Source: SR1 bacterium human oral taxon HOT-345
GTDB taxonomy: Bacteria; Patescibacteriota; Gracilibacteria; Absconditabacterales; Absconditicoccaceae
Length of the DNA stretch: 64,000 bases
NCBI GenBank assembly: GCA_003260355.1
Contig: MPSQ01000001.1
Span: 62,001 to 126,000, forward strand
Direction: 5' to 3'
Part shown: positions 42,646 through 52,287 of the stretch, piece after piece
Layout of the letters: each line of letters opens with the position of its first letter
Numbering within the stretch: position 1 is the stretch's first letter
Position numbers and translations under genes: made by a program
The notes under the pieces: generated by a model
What the model saw: only the letters and a program-made list of their open reading frames with translations
Told to the model about the DNA's origin: nothing
Databases searched by the model: none

Positions 42646-43581
42646 ATGTATGTTCCACTTCATGGGCGTAGCACCTATTCTTTTCTAGAGTCGGTTTGAA
42701 CGCCTAAAGTTATCATCAAGAGGGCAAAGGAACTCGGATTTTCTACTCTTGCTCTCACGGATTTAGATGTTATGTATGGAGCGATTCAGTTTTATCAAGC
42801 GGCAAATGCTGAAGGGATTAAACCGATTATCGGTTTAGAAGTCGGGTTTGTCTTGAATGTTGATAATGCTCCAGCTGTTAATGCTATCGGAAGTATCTGT
42901 CTTTTGGCTAAAAATACTCAATGATATCTGAATCTGATGAAGATTACGTCTTTTGCGGGTCAGCAGGGGGTTGCAGGTAGACCAAAGATTGATATTACTC
43001 TTTTGGAGAAATATAAGGAAGGAATTCTGGTTTTCTCTGGTGGAGTGGACTCGTGGATTGCGAAACTTTTGAGTAACGGCGAATCGCTTTCCAAGGCGGA
43101 AGAGATCTTTACTATGCTGAAGGATAAGCTCTGAGCCGAGAATTGTTATCTTGAAGTTATTGCTCAAAATGAGGCAAAAGAACCGGAGATTGAGAAGATT
43201 AATAAGGCAATACTCCTCTTGGCGGAAAGGGTTCAGGCTTCTTGTCTAGTAAGTAATATTTATATTTACCCAAAACCAGAGGATAAGCCTACGCAGGAAT
43301 TGGCTATGGCGATAAAGGATAATCTAAAACTTTATGACCCTCAACATAGAGTCTTGACTACGGAAAATCATCTTATGACGGAAGAAGAAATTAGAAAAAT
43401 CTGTCTGGAAAACGGCTATTCTGAAGCTCAAATTGATTCGTGGATTCAGGTGACGGAGAAGATTGCGGATCTTTGCTCTCTAAAAATTGATATGGGGCAG
43501 CTTCTTTTCCCTAAATATGAAGCGGAGCCTGAGATTCTCGAACTTTATGAAAAAAATAAGGATCAGCTAATTTGTGAATAA
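42646..43581 (+). CDS. Free-standing DnaE-type PHP domain (DNA polymerase III alpha N-terminal fragment)
   Basis: A 311-aa protein collinear with the PHP domain that opens bacterial DnaE: LHGRSTYSFLESVGTPKVII, LGFSTLALTDLDVMYGAIQF, GIKPIIGLEVGF, and YLNLMKITSFAGQQG (the NLxxLxS region). It stops at a clean TAA where the polymerase palm would begin (LLFPKYEAEPEILELYEKN). Metal-binding residues are lost: the HxH pair reads HGR and the TDH reads TDL. No polymerase core follows. It may be one half of a split polymerase, a regulatory paralogue or a remnant. Three TGA glycines are in frame. Confidence 0.8.
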
Positions 43582-43643
43582 GTCTGGCTTTTTGTGTATG
43601 CATGCTAAAAAGTGCGCTTGTTTACGAGAATATATTGATCAAG

Positions 43644-43680
43644 AAAAAACTGATCCTGCTTCTTGAGGACCAGCTTTTTT
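43644..43680. terminator. Hairpin terminator between the PHP-domain gene and recA
   Basis: CTGATCCT at 43650-43657 pairs, with one mismatch, with AGGACCAG at 43666-43673. It is flanked by an A-run and a T-run, and the genes on both sides converge here. Confidence 0.55.
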
Positions 43681-43702
43681 GAAATGAAAGGTAATGGTTT
43701 TT

Positions 43703-44773
43703 TTATTCTTCGATGGATTGACTTTCGTCTTCTATGATCGCTTCCATTTTGCTTAAAGCTTCATCATCGAGGACCTTTTTCCCCAGTCTCATGTCTTTGA
43801 TTTTTGACTGGATTTCTTTTTCTAGGTTGTTGCGGATTTTCTCTTCTCCTTCAAGGTATTTAGCGAGTTTTTCTTTTCCTTGGAGTTTTTCATTTCCTAC
43901 GGTATAGAAAGCTCCTGCTTTGGAGATAAGCTTTAGAATTAATGCTGCTTCAATTATATCTGTTGTTTTGTCGTATCCCATACTCCATTTTATAGGTAAT
44001 TCAGCAGTTTTGAACGGAGCAAAGATTTTATTTTTAGCGACTTTAATTTTGGCGAAATATCCGATTTGCTCTTTGTCCTCCATGATTTTGTCCCCTTTTC
44101 TGATTTCTATTCTCTGAGAGGCAAAGAACTTGAGTGCATTTCCTCCTGTGGTCGTCTCTGGATTCCCAAACATAATTCAGATTTTCATTCTGATTTGGTT
44201 GATGAAGATACACATTGTGCCAGTTTTTGCGAGGACGGAAGTCAGCTTTCTAAGTCCCTGTGACATCATTCTCGCCTGAAGTCCCATGTAAGAATCTCCC
44301 ATATCGCCTTCCACTTCGGCTCTTGGAACAAGGGCAGCTACCGAATCAATTACGATCATCTTTACCGCTCAAGTTTTTGCGAGTTCTTCTGCGATTTGAA
44401 GGGCTTGTTCTCCGTAGTCTGGTTGAGAGAGAATGAGTTCTTCAGTATTGACTCCTAATTTTTTAGCATAATGTGGGTCTAATGCGTGTTCGGCATCAAT
44501 GAAAGCTGCTGTTTCTCCTCTTTTTTGCATCTCTGCAATTGCATGGAGTGCAATCGTCGTCTTACCTGAAGATTCAGGACCGTAGATTTCAATCACTCTT
44601 CCTTCAGGATAGCCTCCTCAAAGGATCAAATCTAGCACATAAGAACCACTATGAGCAGTATTTACTAGTCCAACATTAGCATTGTCTCCCATTCTCATTA
44701 CAGCTCCTTTTCAAAACTGTTTTTCAATGTTCATAAATGCTTCTTTGAGTGCTTGATTGTTTGTGTTTGCCAT
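43703..44773 (-). CDS. recA: Recombinase RecA
   Basis: A 356-aa DNA strand-exchange ATPase and trigger of self-cleavage of LexA-like repressors. Start [20 protein letters not shown], then [29 protein letters not shown] with Walker [10 protein letters not shown], Walker [13 protein letters not shown], loop L1 [20 protein letters not shown] and loop L2 [20 protein letters not shown]. The first glycine of LGGG and one before FGNP are TGA. The C-terminal domain is normal and acidic at the end ([11 protein letters not shown]). Divergent from the GyrI-like gene over a 241-base region with a 15-bp dyad. Confidence 0.97.
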
Positions 44774-44952
44774 AAATATTTACTGTAAGAGTATAAAACT
44801 TTTTTTAGTCGTCTGCTCCAGCAAGAAATTTTTCCTGCCAGAGCGACTGAGATGGTGTTTAAGGAAAAAAAACAAAAAATCAAGAGAATTTTTATAATTT
44901 TTCATTGGGATTATTTTTTTGTCAAAAAAAAGTTTGATTTCGTCAAAAAAGA

Positions 44953-44967
44953 TTTGACATTGTCAAA
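44953..44967. promoter_or_regulatory. Perfect 15-bp dyad between recA and the GyrI-like gene, candidate S24/LexA-type operator
   Basis: TTTGACA, one T, TGTCAAA. It covers the -35 hexamer TTGACA of a promoter reading right (TAGACT at 44976-44981 after a 16-base spacer, 34 bases before the GyrI-like ATG). Two further TTTGTCAAA- and TTCGTCAAA-like half sites lie just to the left (44,920-44,950). A regulator bound here would block that promoter and could affect recA. The repressor gene two genes downstream is the natural candidate. Confidence 0.5.
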
Positions 44968-45014
44968 GAGATTCGTAGACTATGTTTATATCTTTATGTT
45001 GTTATCTGGAGTAA

Positions 45015-45443
45015 ATGATCAACAAACATATTATTGGACTAAAAATTACCACAACAAATGAGAATAATCAAGCACAGGAAGATATTAATCAGCTCCGAAA
45101 AAGCTTTTATGATCAGGCAAATACTGAACTTCAAACCTTTAAAAAAGAGCCTTATACCTATGTTGTATATACTAATTATCAGGGAGATTTTCAGCAAGGT
45201 AACTATGATTGTTATCTAGGAATAGCCAGTGAAAGTACCCTTACAGGATTTGCATCTTGTGATATCAAGCTTGAGAAGTATCAGATTTTTGATTTTCCTT
45301 ATGATAATCCTCAAGATACGCTTGAGGCACGAAAAACGATTTGGGCGGATCAATCTCTCAAAAGAGCTTATCTAGCAGACCTTGAAATCTACGACTTTGA
45401 GCATAATCGCCTACAAATTATTATCAGCACCATTGAAGACTAA
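45015..45443 (+). CDS. GyrI-like / AraC effector-binding-domain small protein
   Basis: A 142-aa stand-alone effector-binding fold. Beta-strand and helix pattern with YVVYTNYQGDFQQGNYDCYL (the Y..Y.d...G.Y motif of GyrI-like domains), then LEKYQIFDFPYDN and TIWADQSLKRAYLADLEIYD, where R-x-Y-x-x-D-x-E-x-Y matches the family's closing motif. In E. coli the related SbmC/GyrI is induced by DNA damage and protects gyrase; other members bind small molecules. Placement beside recA and an SOS-type repressor suits a damage-response role, which is inference. Confidence 0.65.
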   Translation: MINKHIIGLKITTTNENNQAQEDINQLRKSFYDQANTELQTFKKEPYTYVVYTNYQGDFQQGNYDCYLGIASESTLTGFASCDIKLEKYQIFDFPYDNPQDTLEARKTIWADQSLKRAYLADLEIYDFEHNRLQIIISTIED

Positions 45444-45469
45444 AGTATTTTTATTTTTCCCTCTCTCTA

Positions 45470-45757
45470 ATGCCTCGTTCTCCTTTATGCAAACTGTCGA
45501 ATATCTGACCAAGGATTGCAGATAATCTGATAAAAATCTGAATTACGACACCTGAGGAATTTTTGGCACAAGATCCTTATGAAGTCTTTCATCAGTTCAA
45601 AATCAAAGTTGATCCTAGTCTTTGTCGCTGTGCTTTGGCGAGCATTATTGGAGCATACAAGGGAATAAAACGAAACCTGATTCGTGAGGACGCGATTAAA
45701 ACTTATGAACAGCGTTATCCTGATGATGAACGAAAAACTGACCGAAAAGGTTGTTAA
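45470..45757 (+). CDS. TfoX C-terminal-domain protein
   Basis: A 95-aa protein beginning MPRSPLCKLSNIGPRIADNL (NIG with TGA Gly), then KIGITTPEEFLAQDPYEVFH and CRCALASIIGAYKGI. This is the helix-hairpin-helix-like fold of the TfoX/Sxy C-terminal domain (LPNIGP...GI.T.E.L...G). TfoX in gamma-proteobacteria controls competence, but stand-alone C-terminal domains are widespread and of unknown role. It is 26 bases after the GyrI-like gene and 31 before the S24 repressor. Confidence 0.7.
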
Positions 45758-45788
45758 TCTAACTTTTATCTCTTTTTACTATAATAGT

Positions 45789-46409
45789 ATGGCAACGAAT
45801 AAACTTGATGATTTACAAAGAAGATTGATCGCATTTTTTAAGCAAAATACTGAACAGGAAGGACTTACTCTCAGGGAAATTGCAAATCAAGTTTGAGCTT
45901 CTCATCCACAAACTGTTTTGAATAAGCTCAATCAGCTCGTTTTTAGAGGGTATTTTGTCAAAGATGATCGTTGATATAGACTTTTGAGAGAAGATGTAGA
46001 AAATAAGTTGGATGATATTGTTCAGCTTCCGATCTATGGTTTCGCACAGTGTGGAAATAAAGGAAAGCAGATCATTGATGAATATTCTCAAGAAAAAATG
46101 CCGGTAACAATCGCATTTATTGGGACAAGTGATATTAAAAATTGTTTTTTTGTCAGGGCAAAAGGGAATAGTATGGAGCCGAAAATCCAGGATGGCGACC
46201 TCGTTCTTATTCGCCAACAACCAAGTTATGATGAATCAGATTTCGTTTTTGTTTTGCATAATCAGCTTCCTAAGCTCAAAAAAATTATCAACCAAAATGG
46301 GCATTATATGCTAGAATCAATTAATCGTTTTTTTGATAAGGTGGAAATTGATCCGTATGATGAGACGAAAGTGATCGGAGTTGTGAAAAAGGTTATTAAG
46401 AGTATGTAG
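45789..46409 (+). CDS. LexA-like self-cleaving S24 repressor
   Basis: A 206-aa protein. The N-terminal winged helix (LTLREIANQVGASHPQTVLN, residues 27-46) has its DNA-binding helix, and a linker reaches the S24 peptidase domain. The cleavage site is C88-G89 (YGFAQCGNKGKQ), of the phage-repressor/UmuD Cys-Gly type rather than LexA Ala-Gly. The catalytic serine is S128 in KGNSMEP. The lysine lies in the QLPKLKK segment (162-165). Such repressors cut themselves when bound by activated RecA. One TGA glycine at 45895 and one at 45972. A TATAAT at 45780-45785 overlaps the start region. I do not assign lexA firmly because of the cleavage site. Confidence 0.85.
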
Positions 46410-46495
46410 AGGAGGAGCGGGACTTTTTTGATCTAGGAGGTTTTGTAAGATAATTTGTCTATTATTAATTCTATTTCTGTATGATTATTTTTAAG

Positions 46496-46530
46496 AAAAA
46501 ATCTGACTAGGAATGTAGTCAGATTTTTTT
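46496..46530. terminator. Strong bidirectional terminator
   Basis: AAAAAATCTGACT, 8-base loop, AGTCAGATTTTTT: perfect 13-bp arms, between the S24 repressor and the leftward PH-domain gene. Confidence 0.85.
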
Positions 46531-46544
46531 TCCCAAAATTATTG

Positions 46545-46979
46545 TTAGTTATCGATCTTTTGGTGGATAAGGTCCCTTACTTCCTGATATTTTTCCAAAT
46601 TTTTAAATACAATTGGTTTATCGTTCCCCATTTGTATTTCAATTCCTCCAAATCAGAGGAAATGTTTTATTTCTACAGAATTGATTTTTTTGTATTTTAT
46701 ATCTTTTTGTTCCCTGAAGAGGAGGCCTTTTTCAATTACTACACTATCATCTTTAATGATTAATTTTTGAGCAAACACTTGTAGTGTTTTTATTCAGCAA
46801 ATAACCAAAAGCAGCCACCAAATAAATGCTCCCTGAAATGCTAACCCAATACCTATATCTCCCGTCAGAGAAAGAGTATGAATGATTCCAAAAAGTGCCC
46901 ATAGTCCTGTAGAGATGAGCCATCCCCACTTAACTAGTGAATTTTTACCATAAATCCTCCCCATCAGTTTAAAAAACAA
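46545..46979 (-). CDS. Membrane protein with bacterial PH domain
   Basis: A 144-aa protein. Two hydrophobic helices near the N-terminus (WGWLISTGLWALFGIIHTL and LAFQGAFIWWLLLVIC) precede a bacterial PH-like domain (LIIKDDSVVIEKGLLFREQK, YKKINSVEIKHFLGFGGIEI). TGA glycines occur at the membrane-domain junction and in FLGFGG. It belongs to the small membrane-PH family often of unknown role. The start ATG at 46977-46979 is the first good one. Confidence 0.7.
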
Positions 46980-47145
46980 ATATAAAAACTGCCATAGAGT
47001 AAAACTGAAATTCCTCCAAAAAGAAAAAGTTCCTATAATCGGTTCTTTTCTTATGAGGAATATTGTTTTGGCGATTGCTCTTTTATTTTTTTCCCCTTAA
47101 AAGTCAAGTATGTTTTGTCTTAAAAAATTATTTGAAATAGAGATC

Positions 47146-47162
47146 TACCAATATTATTGGTA
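47146..47162. promoter_or_regulatory. Perfect palindrome in the bPH/dnaG intergenic region
   Basis: TACCAATA, one T, TATTGGTA, with GAGATCT-like sequence on each side. It lies in the 365-base gap 46,980-47,344, upstream of the PH-domain gene and downstream of dnaG. A second small hairpin (GCCCTC and GAGGGC) follows near 47,200-47,230. No gene recognised in the gap. Confidence 0.35.
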
Positions 47163-47344
47163 ATAAGAGGAGATCTATTTTTATTACACTTATGATATGC
47201 CCTCTATCATATTCTTCAGATAATTGGAGGGCTTCCATAAATTTTTATTCATCTCTATTTATTATTTCTTTCTTCGAATATTGAATATTCATAAGTAGTT
47301 TTTAAACTTTAGTAGGAGTAAGTATTATTTTTTTTTCGTGCAAT

Positions 47345-49069
47345 TTACAGGTTTTTCCTTTCTGCGAGGAGTTCTGCTTTTAGGTTAGCTGGGATTTTTG
47401 GGTTTTTGAGGATAAATTGGAGCATTTTTTGTAGCGTAGGGAGGATGATCTGCAGGATCATTTGATATTTTTTTTCGGGAGTGGTGAGTGGTTCTAGCTG
47501 ATTATCTCGTCGGAGGGTAAGTTCCTCGATTTTTTGTTTTTGCTCTGATGGGATTTCTCAGTGAAGGGCTTGGTTGAGGAGGCTTTCTGGATCTGCTTTT
47601 GTGAGGAGCTGTATGAAATAGAGGAGTCCTTGACTGGCAGCATTGTTTCAGAGATAGGTATTGAGGTGTTCTTGATAGAATAAAGCTACAAATAAAAGTT
47701 CCCTTTCTAGTTGGTAATGTTCGTGCTCTTGGGAGTTCTTTTGAGAAGATTGGGTCGCATAGAATTTTCAGTCAGTATTTTTGTATCTTTTGAATTGGGC
47801 GTCAAGGATTTCAAAGGCAAATCCCAGTTCTTCTGCTAAAAGGCTTTTATAATGTTCCTGGATAGTGAGGCTATTAACTGAGAGAATCATTTCGAAGAGC
47901 GTATTGATCAGCTTTTGTTTGTCGATGGGAGAGCTCATGTCTAGCTGTGAACGAAGATCTTGGTATACGGTGATGAAGCCGTCTTGAGCGGAATTTAAGC
48001 AGTGGTTAAATGTCTCCTTTCCTTCTGGTGTATTAGCAAGGTCATCAACGTCTTTTTGTTCTGTAGGGAGTTTTATAATTTTTGGGAAAAGGTTTTGCTG
48101 ATAAAAGAGTTTGAGTGCTCTTTTGGTAGCTTGCTGTCCCGCACTATCGTTATCGAAGAGGAGGTAGATATTTTCAGTATATCTTTTCAGGGTTTTTACG
48201 TGGTCTTCGGTGAGTGCAGTCCCGGAAGTTGCAACTCCGATTGGCATATCAAGTTTTGCAAGTCCTAAAACGTCCATCTGTCCTTCCACAATGATCAGCT
48301 TTTCCTGTTCTCTAATAGCATTTTTAGCAAGGTTTAATCCATAGAGGATCTTTGATTTTTCAAAGGCTTTGTGTTCTGCACTGTTGAGGTATTTGGGTTT
48401 ATCTTCAGGATTTAGCACTCTGGCAGAAAAACCTACGATATTTCCCATGGTATCTGCGATTGGAAAGGTAATTCTGTTTCTAAAAAACGCATAAATTTCA
48501 CCATTAGCGTTTCTTTTTGCCAAAGATGCCTCTAAAATATCGTTGTCGTTGAAGCCCTTTGTCCTCAGGCGTTGGACTAACTCATAATAGCTTTCTGGTG
48601 CGTATCCTATTCCAAAACGTTCAATCAATTCTGGGGAAAGTTTTCTCACTTCTTGTAAATATTGCTGAGCTTCTGGATGATTTTGGAGGTTTTCTCTGAA
48701 AAAATTTTGAGCAAGGGTATGGATTCTTTTGAGCTTCCCTTTTTCGTCGCTTTCTGCAGCGTTTTTCTTCAGAGATGTATCGTATTTTTCAAGGTCGATA
48801 TGCTGCATTTTTGCGAGCTCTTTGACCGCGTCTCGGAAGTCAATTTTTTCTATTTCTTGCATAAAGGTTAGCACGTTCCCTCCTTTTCCGCAGCCAAAGC
48901 ATTTGAAAATCTGTTTTGTTGGCGAAACCATAAATGAAGGAGTCTTTTCGTTGTGGAATGGGCAACATCCAGAAAAATTACTTCCAGCTTTTTTTAGTGG
49001 AACATATTTTCCGACGATATCTACAATATCTGTGGAATGGAGAATATCATCTATGATTGGATTACTCAC
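47345..49069 (-). CDS. dnaG: DNA primase
   Basis: A 574-aa primase that makes RNA primers at the replication fork. N-terminal CHC2 zinc finger: C36-x2-H39 and C57-x2-C60 in CCPFHNEKTPSF and KCFGCGKGGN. The TOPRIM core has LIIVEGQMDVLGL (acidic E) and IYLLFDNDSAGQQA (DxD). The RNA polymerase basic domain has FRNRITFPIADTMGNIVGFS. A C-terminal helical helicase-binding region follows the TGA at about 47,765. Three TGA glycines lie in the last 130 residues. The ATG gives the usual start (NPIIDDILHSTDIVDIVG). Confidence 0.95.
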
Positions 49070-49238
49070 GAGAATACAAAAGCTACAAGGTAAAATTCAG
49101 AACGGGTTTTAGTATGCTTATTTTTGTGGGAAATGCAAGCCCTTCGTTGTTTTCTCTCCAATATCTCTTGCATTTAAGGTGGAAGACTGTAGAATACAAG
49201 TCGTTTTTGAGTCTGTTTTGATTTTTTGAAAGAAAGAA

Positions 49239-49679
49239 ATGAAGTATCGAAAAATGACTAGTATTGGAGTTTTGCTGCTTGGTTTGGATCTCTTGACGAA
49301 ATGGCTTTTTTATGATTTGCAACTTGGGGAGGAATTGCCTTTTCTTCATCCGACGCTAAATACCGGGATTTCTCGAGGGATCAAAATCTATCTTCCTTTT
49401 GTTATTTTGATTTCATTCGTAGGGATTGGGCTTTTCTTTTGGTTATGGAGACAAAAAAGGTTTGGAAATCTGATTTTTCTTCTTTTTCTTGCTGGAACGC
49501 TCGGAAATCTTGTTGATAGAGTGTTTTTGGCTGGAGTAAGGGATTTTATTAGCATTGGAAGCTTCCCTGTTTTCAATCTCGCGGACTGTTTCCTTACGCT
49601 AGCTGTAGGAATTTTGTGTCGAAATGAGATTTTCCCCTTGCAATTAAAAAAGAAAACCGTATCTTCGGGTAAAGTTTAA
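49239..49679 (+). CDS. lspA: Lipoprotein signal peptidase (signal peptidase II)
   Basis: A 146-aa membrane aspartyl protease that trims lipoprotein signal peptides. Four hydrophobic segments and the two family motifs: GNLVDR (Asp 1) and VFNLADCFL (Asp 2). An N at LNTGISRG matches the conserved NxG. It has no TGA glycine and its length is standard. It serves the lipoproteins in this genome, for example the transglycosylase at 52,288-53,394. Confidence 0.93.
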   Translation: MKYRKMTSIGVLLLGLDLLTKWLFYDLQLGEELPFLHPTLNTGISRGIKIYLPFVILISFVGIGLFFWLWRQKRFGNLIFLLFLAGTLGNLVDRVFLAGVRDFISIGSFPVFNLADCFLTLAVGILCRNEIFPLQLKKKTVSSGKV

Positions 49680-49707
49680 TACTTTTTTTATTAATTATTA
49701 TTATTAC

Positions 49708-50019
49708 ATGCAGTATCAAGGATTTGTGAAGTTTATCGGTCCTAAGGAGACGATTGGTGACGGAGTTGAAAAACAGACGATCGTTTTGGAGGAGAATACA
49801 GATAGAGAGTTTAAGGGCTCTATTGCGGTAGATTTCTTTAGAGATAAGATCAATCTTTTGTCAGATGTTAATACTGGAGATTTGATTACTGTTCACTTGA
49901 ATGCAAGAGCTAATGAATCTAGAAATCAACCAGGAAGATGGTTCAATAGCATCACTTGCTGGAGAGTAGAAAAGGCAGGAGCGACTCCAAGTGCTTCTTC
50001 TGATGATCTTCCTTTCTAA
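49708..50019 (+). CDS. Small OB-fold-like protein (DUF3127-type) with an SSB-like acidic tail
   Basis: A 103-aa protein: MQYQGFVKFIGPKETIGDGV, KQTIVLEENTDREFKGSIAV, then GRWFNSITCWRVEK and a short flexible linker ending SSDDLPF. The pattern of beta-strands and W-F-N-S-I resembles DUF3127 proteins, a family of predicted single-strand-binding OB folds. The last residues DDLPF mimic the DDxxPF tip by which SSB recruits repair and replication proteins. It may be a minimal or accessory SSB. No TGA glycine. Confidence 0.65.
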   Translation: MQYQGFVKFIGPKETIGDGVEKQTIVLEENTDREFKGSIAVDFFRDKINLLSDVNTGDLITVHLNARANESRNQPGRWFNSITCWRVEKAGATPSASSDDLPF

Positions 50020-50044
50020 GTTTTGGAATTTTTTTTGAGCAGAG

Positions 50045-50109
50045 AAACTAATACTTTCGGGTGTTAGTTTTTTTGTAAAGGAAAAAGTCTGGTTTTTGCC
50101 AGACTTTTT
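50045..50109. terminator. Double terminator
   Basis: First hairpin AAACTAATAC...GGTGTTAGTTT (50045-50074) with a T-run; second AAAAAGTCTGG, 6-base loop, CCAGACTTTTT (50082-50109), perfect arms. It stops the rightward small gene and leftward GNAT gene. Confidence 0.8.
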
Positions 50110-50111
50110 AT

Positions 50112-50654
50112 CTAATGGGATGAGTATTCACTGCTCATGATCTCCATTTCAATCATATCATGATATTTCCCTCAGAAATACCAATGCTCTTTTCTTCTGC
50201 CAATTTCTTTGAACCCTACTTTTTCATATGCTTTTGCCGCTCTTGCATTATTCGCTACGACATTCAAATATACTTTGTGAAGTCCGAGGATTTCAAAAGC
50301 ATACTTGAAGAGGAGCTGAATACTTTCTGTTCCATAGCCTTGAGACCAGTAGTTTTTGTCGAAAATTGCGATTCCAAGTTCGGCATTCCTGTTTTTTCGG
50401 TTGATTTCAAGGGAAATGGTTCCGATATTCTTTTCGCCCTCAACACAGATCGCGAAGACTCTCATATTGGGATTTTTGATTATGTGGTCATAATAGTCTT
50501 GTTCAGCTTCTTTGTAAAGCAGGCATCCGCCGACGCTTAGAAACTGCTGCACCTCTAGGTCATTCATATGGCGATACCGAAGTAGACTATCTTCTTTCTC
50601 GATGAGAGCAAGTGCAACCCTTTCCCCTTGCAAAATTTTTACTCTTTCTGTCAT
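50112..50654 (-). CDS. GNAT-family N-acetyltransferase
   Basis: A 180-aa acetyltransferase of the RimJ/RimL-like branch. ERVALALIEKEDSLLRYRHM at the start, NIGTISLEINRKNRNAELGI, then acetyl-CoA loop YWSQGYGTESIQLLFKYAFE and LHKVYLNVVANNARAAKAYE followed by KVGFKEIGRRKEHWYF. The end after a TGA glycine reads GKYHDMIEMEIM, the usual family close. The substrate cannot be told from sequence. I chose ATG at 50652-50654; a TTG five codons upstream is open too. Confidence 0.85.
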
Positions 50655-50692
50655 TATTTGTAGGCTCAAGAAGTAAAAGTCTGATTTCCCCG

Positions 50693-52009
50693 TTATGGAG
50701 TGACTCTTTGCATATCTCTTGGGAAGAGTTCTGCTTCCTTGATATTTTCGAGCCCAATAAGTTTCTGGACAAACCTCGCAACTCCGAGTCCAAATCCTCC
50801 TTCATCAGGCATTCCGTATTTAAAGGCGTCTAAGTAATGCTTCAATCCTGGATGTTCTGGATTCTGTCCCTGTGCGGTGATTTGATCTACCAATCTCTGG
50901 TAATTTACCTCACGCTGCGTCAAAGTGACGATTTCTACGCCTCTGAAAAGGAGATCTGCACGATCGGCAACTTCAGGATTTTCTTGATTTTGGTGGTGGT
51001 AGAATTTTGCATCTGATCGAGGGAATCCATCCACAACAACAAAGTCTGAATTCCAATGCTTTGCTGCGTATTCACAGATAAATTTCTCTTCTCAAGGTGC
51101 AAGATCTCTTTCATGGCGATAATCTTCTCCTGTCTCTTTGAACATCAATTCGTGTAGTGCGTCTACACTGATGCGAGGATAGTGTTCTACGAGGAGTGGT
51201 TTGGTTGCACCGAGTGCGAGGAGTAAGTCTTCAGCTTCAGCCCAGGTTTGCTCTACTACAAAGTTGGCAAATCTCTCTGTCATCTCAATCACATCATCAA
51301 AACTATCAATAAATCCCATTTCCATATCGAGCATCAAGATTTCAGACAAATGTCTGCTGGTATTACTCTTTTCTGCTCTGTAGGCTCTTCAGATTTCGTA
51401 GACTCTTTCGAAGATTGGAACCATAATCTGTTTGTAAAACTGAGGTGATTGAGCAAGGTAAGCTTTACGTCCAAAATAATCTATCTCAAATACTTCTGCT
51501 CCTCCCTCTGTAGGGAATCCGATAATCTTTGGCGAATTGATCTGGGTAAATCCATTCTCATCGAAGAATTTTCTCATGTTTTTTTCTACAATGGCTGCGA
51601 GCTTGAAAATTTTCATCTGTCTTGGATGTCTGAGAGCTACCACTTTGTTTTCTAGAAGAGTTTCACCATCAGCATGGATCTCATCTTTGGAAATATCGAT
51701 AGGGCTTGGATATACTACTTTTCTAATGATGTTTACAGAGGCTCTTTGGAGTTCAAAGCGAAATTTTCCCTTCTGCATTTCAGCTACTGTTCCTTTGGCA
51801 GAAAGTACCGTTCCTAGTAAGCAGCCTTCAAGCTTTTTAATCTCGTCTGCATCCTCAAAAACTACTTGTGCGAGTCAGCATTTATCTCTCATGATTAAAA
51901 ATGCGAGGTTTGCTGATACAACACGGACGGTATGCAACCATCCACGGATTTCTACGACTTCTCCTACGTGTTTTGAGAGGTCTGCCGAAAGGATCATATT
52001 TTTATACAT
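50693..52009 (-). CDS. aspS: Aspartyl-tRNA synthetase, archaeal/short type
   Basis: A 438-aa class IIb synthetase. OB-fold anticodon domain (GEVVEIRGWLHTVRVVSANL). Catalytic core with motif 1 region (FFDENGFTQINSPKIIGFPT), EGGAEVFEIDYFGRKAYLAQ with SPQFYKQIM, motif 2 FERVYEIGRAYRAEKS, and motif 3 GGFGLGVARFVQKLIGLENI. It lacks the GAD insertion of ordinary bacterial AspRS (about 590 aa), so it is the archaeal-type form, which is often non-discriminating and charges both tRNA-Asp and tRNA-Asn. An ATG at 51995-51997 is an alternative start. TGA glycines at four places. Confidence 0.88.
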
Positions 52010-52210
52010 CTTACTAATGAAGAAAATAAAACGCCTTAAAAATATAAAAAATAAGTCTTTTTTCAAGAGGGAAAATAAGAAATTTTACTTTTTTGCTGGA
52101 GGAATGCTGGTATGTATTTCTTTAAAGGATGAAATCCCTTTTTGATCTTTGTGGTTTCTGGGGTGAGACTTTTGTAGAATATTTATTCTTCAATGAAGAA
52201 GTATGTATAT

Positions 52211-52250
52211 AAAAAACTCTCCTCTGGATTTGAATCCTTAAAAGGAGAGA
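52211..52250 (-). terminator. Terminator for the leftward transglycosylase gene
   Basis: Stem CTCTCCT (52217-52223) with AGGAGAG (52243-52249); on the minus strand it is followed by a T-run at 52211-52216. Confidence 0.6.
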
Positions 52251-52287
52251 TCAATGTCTGCCTATTCAGACTTTTTTATTTTTATAG

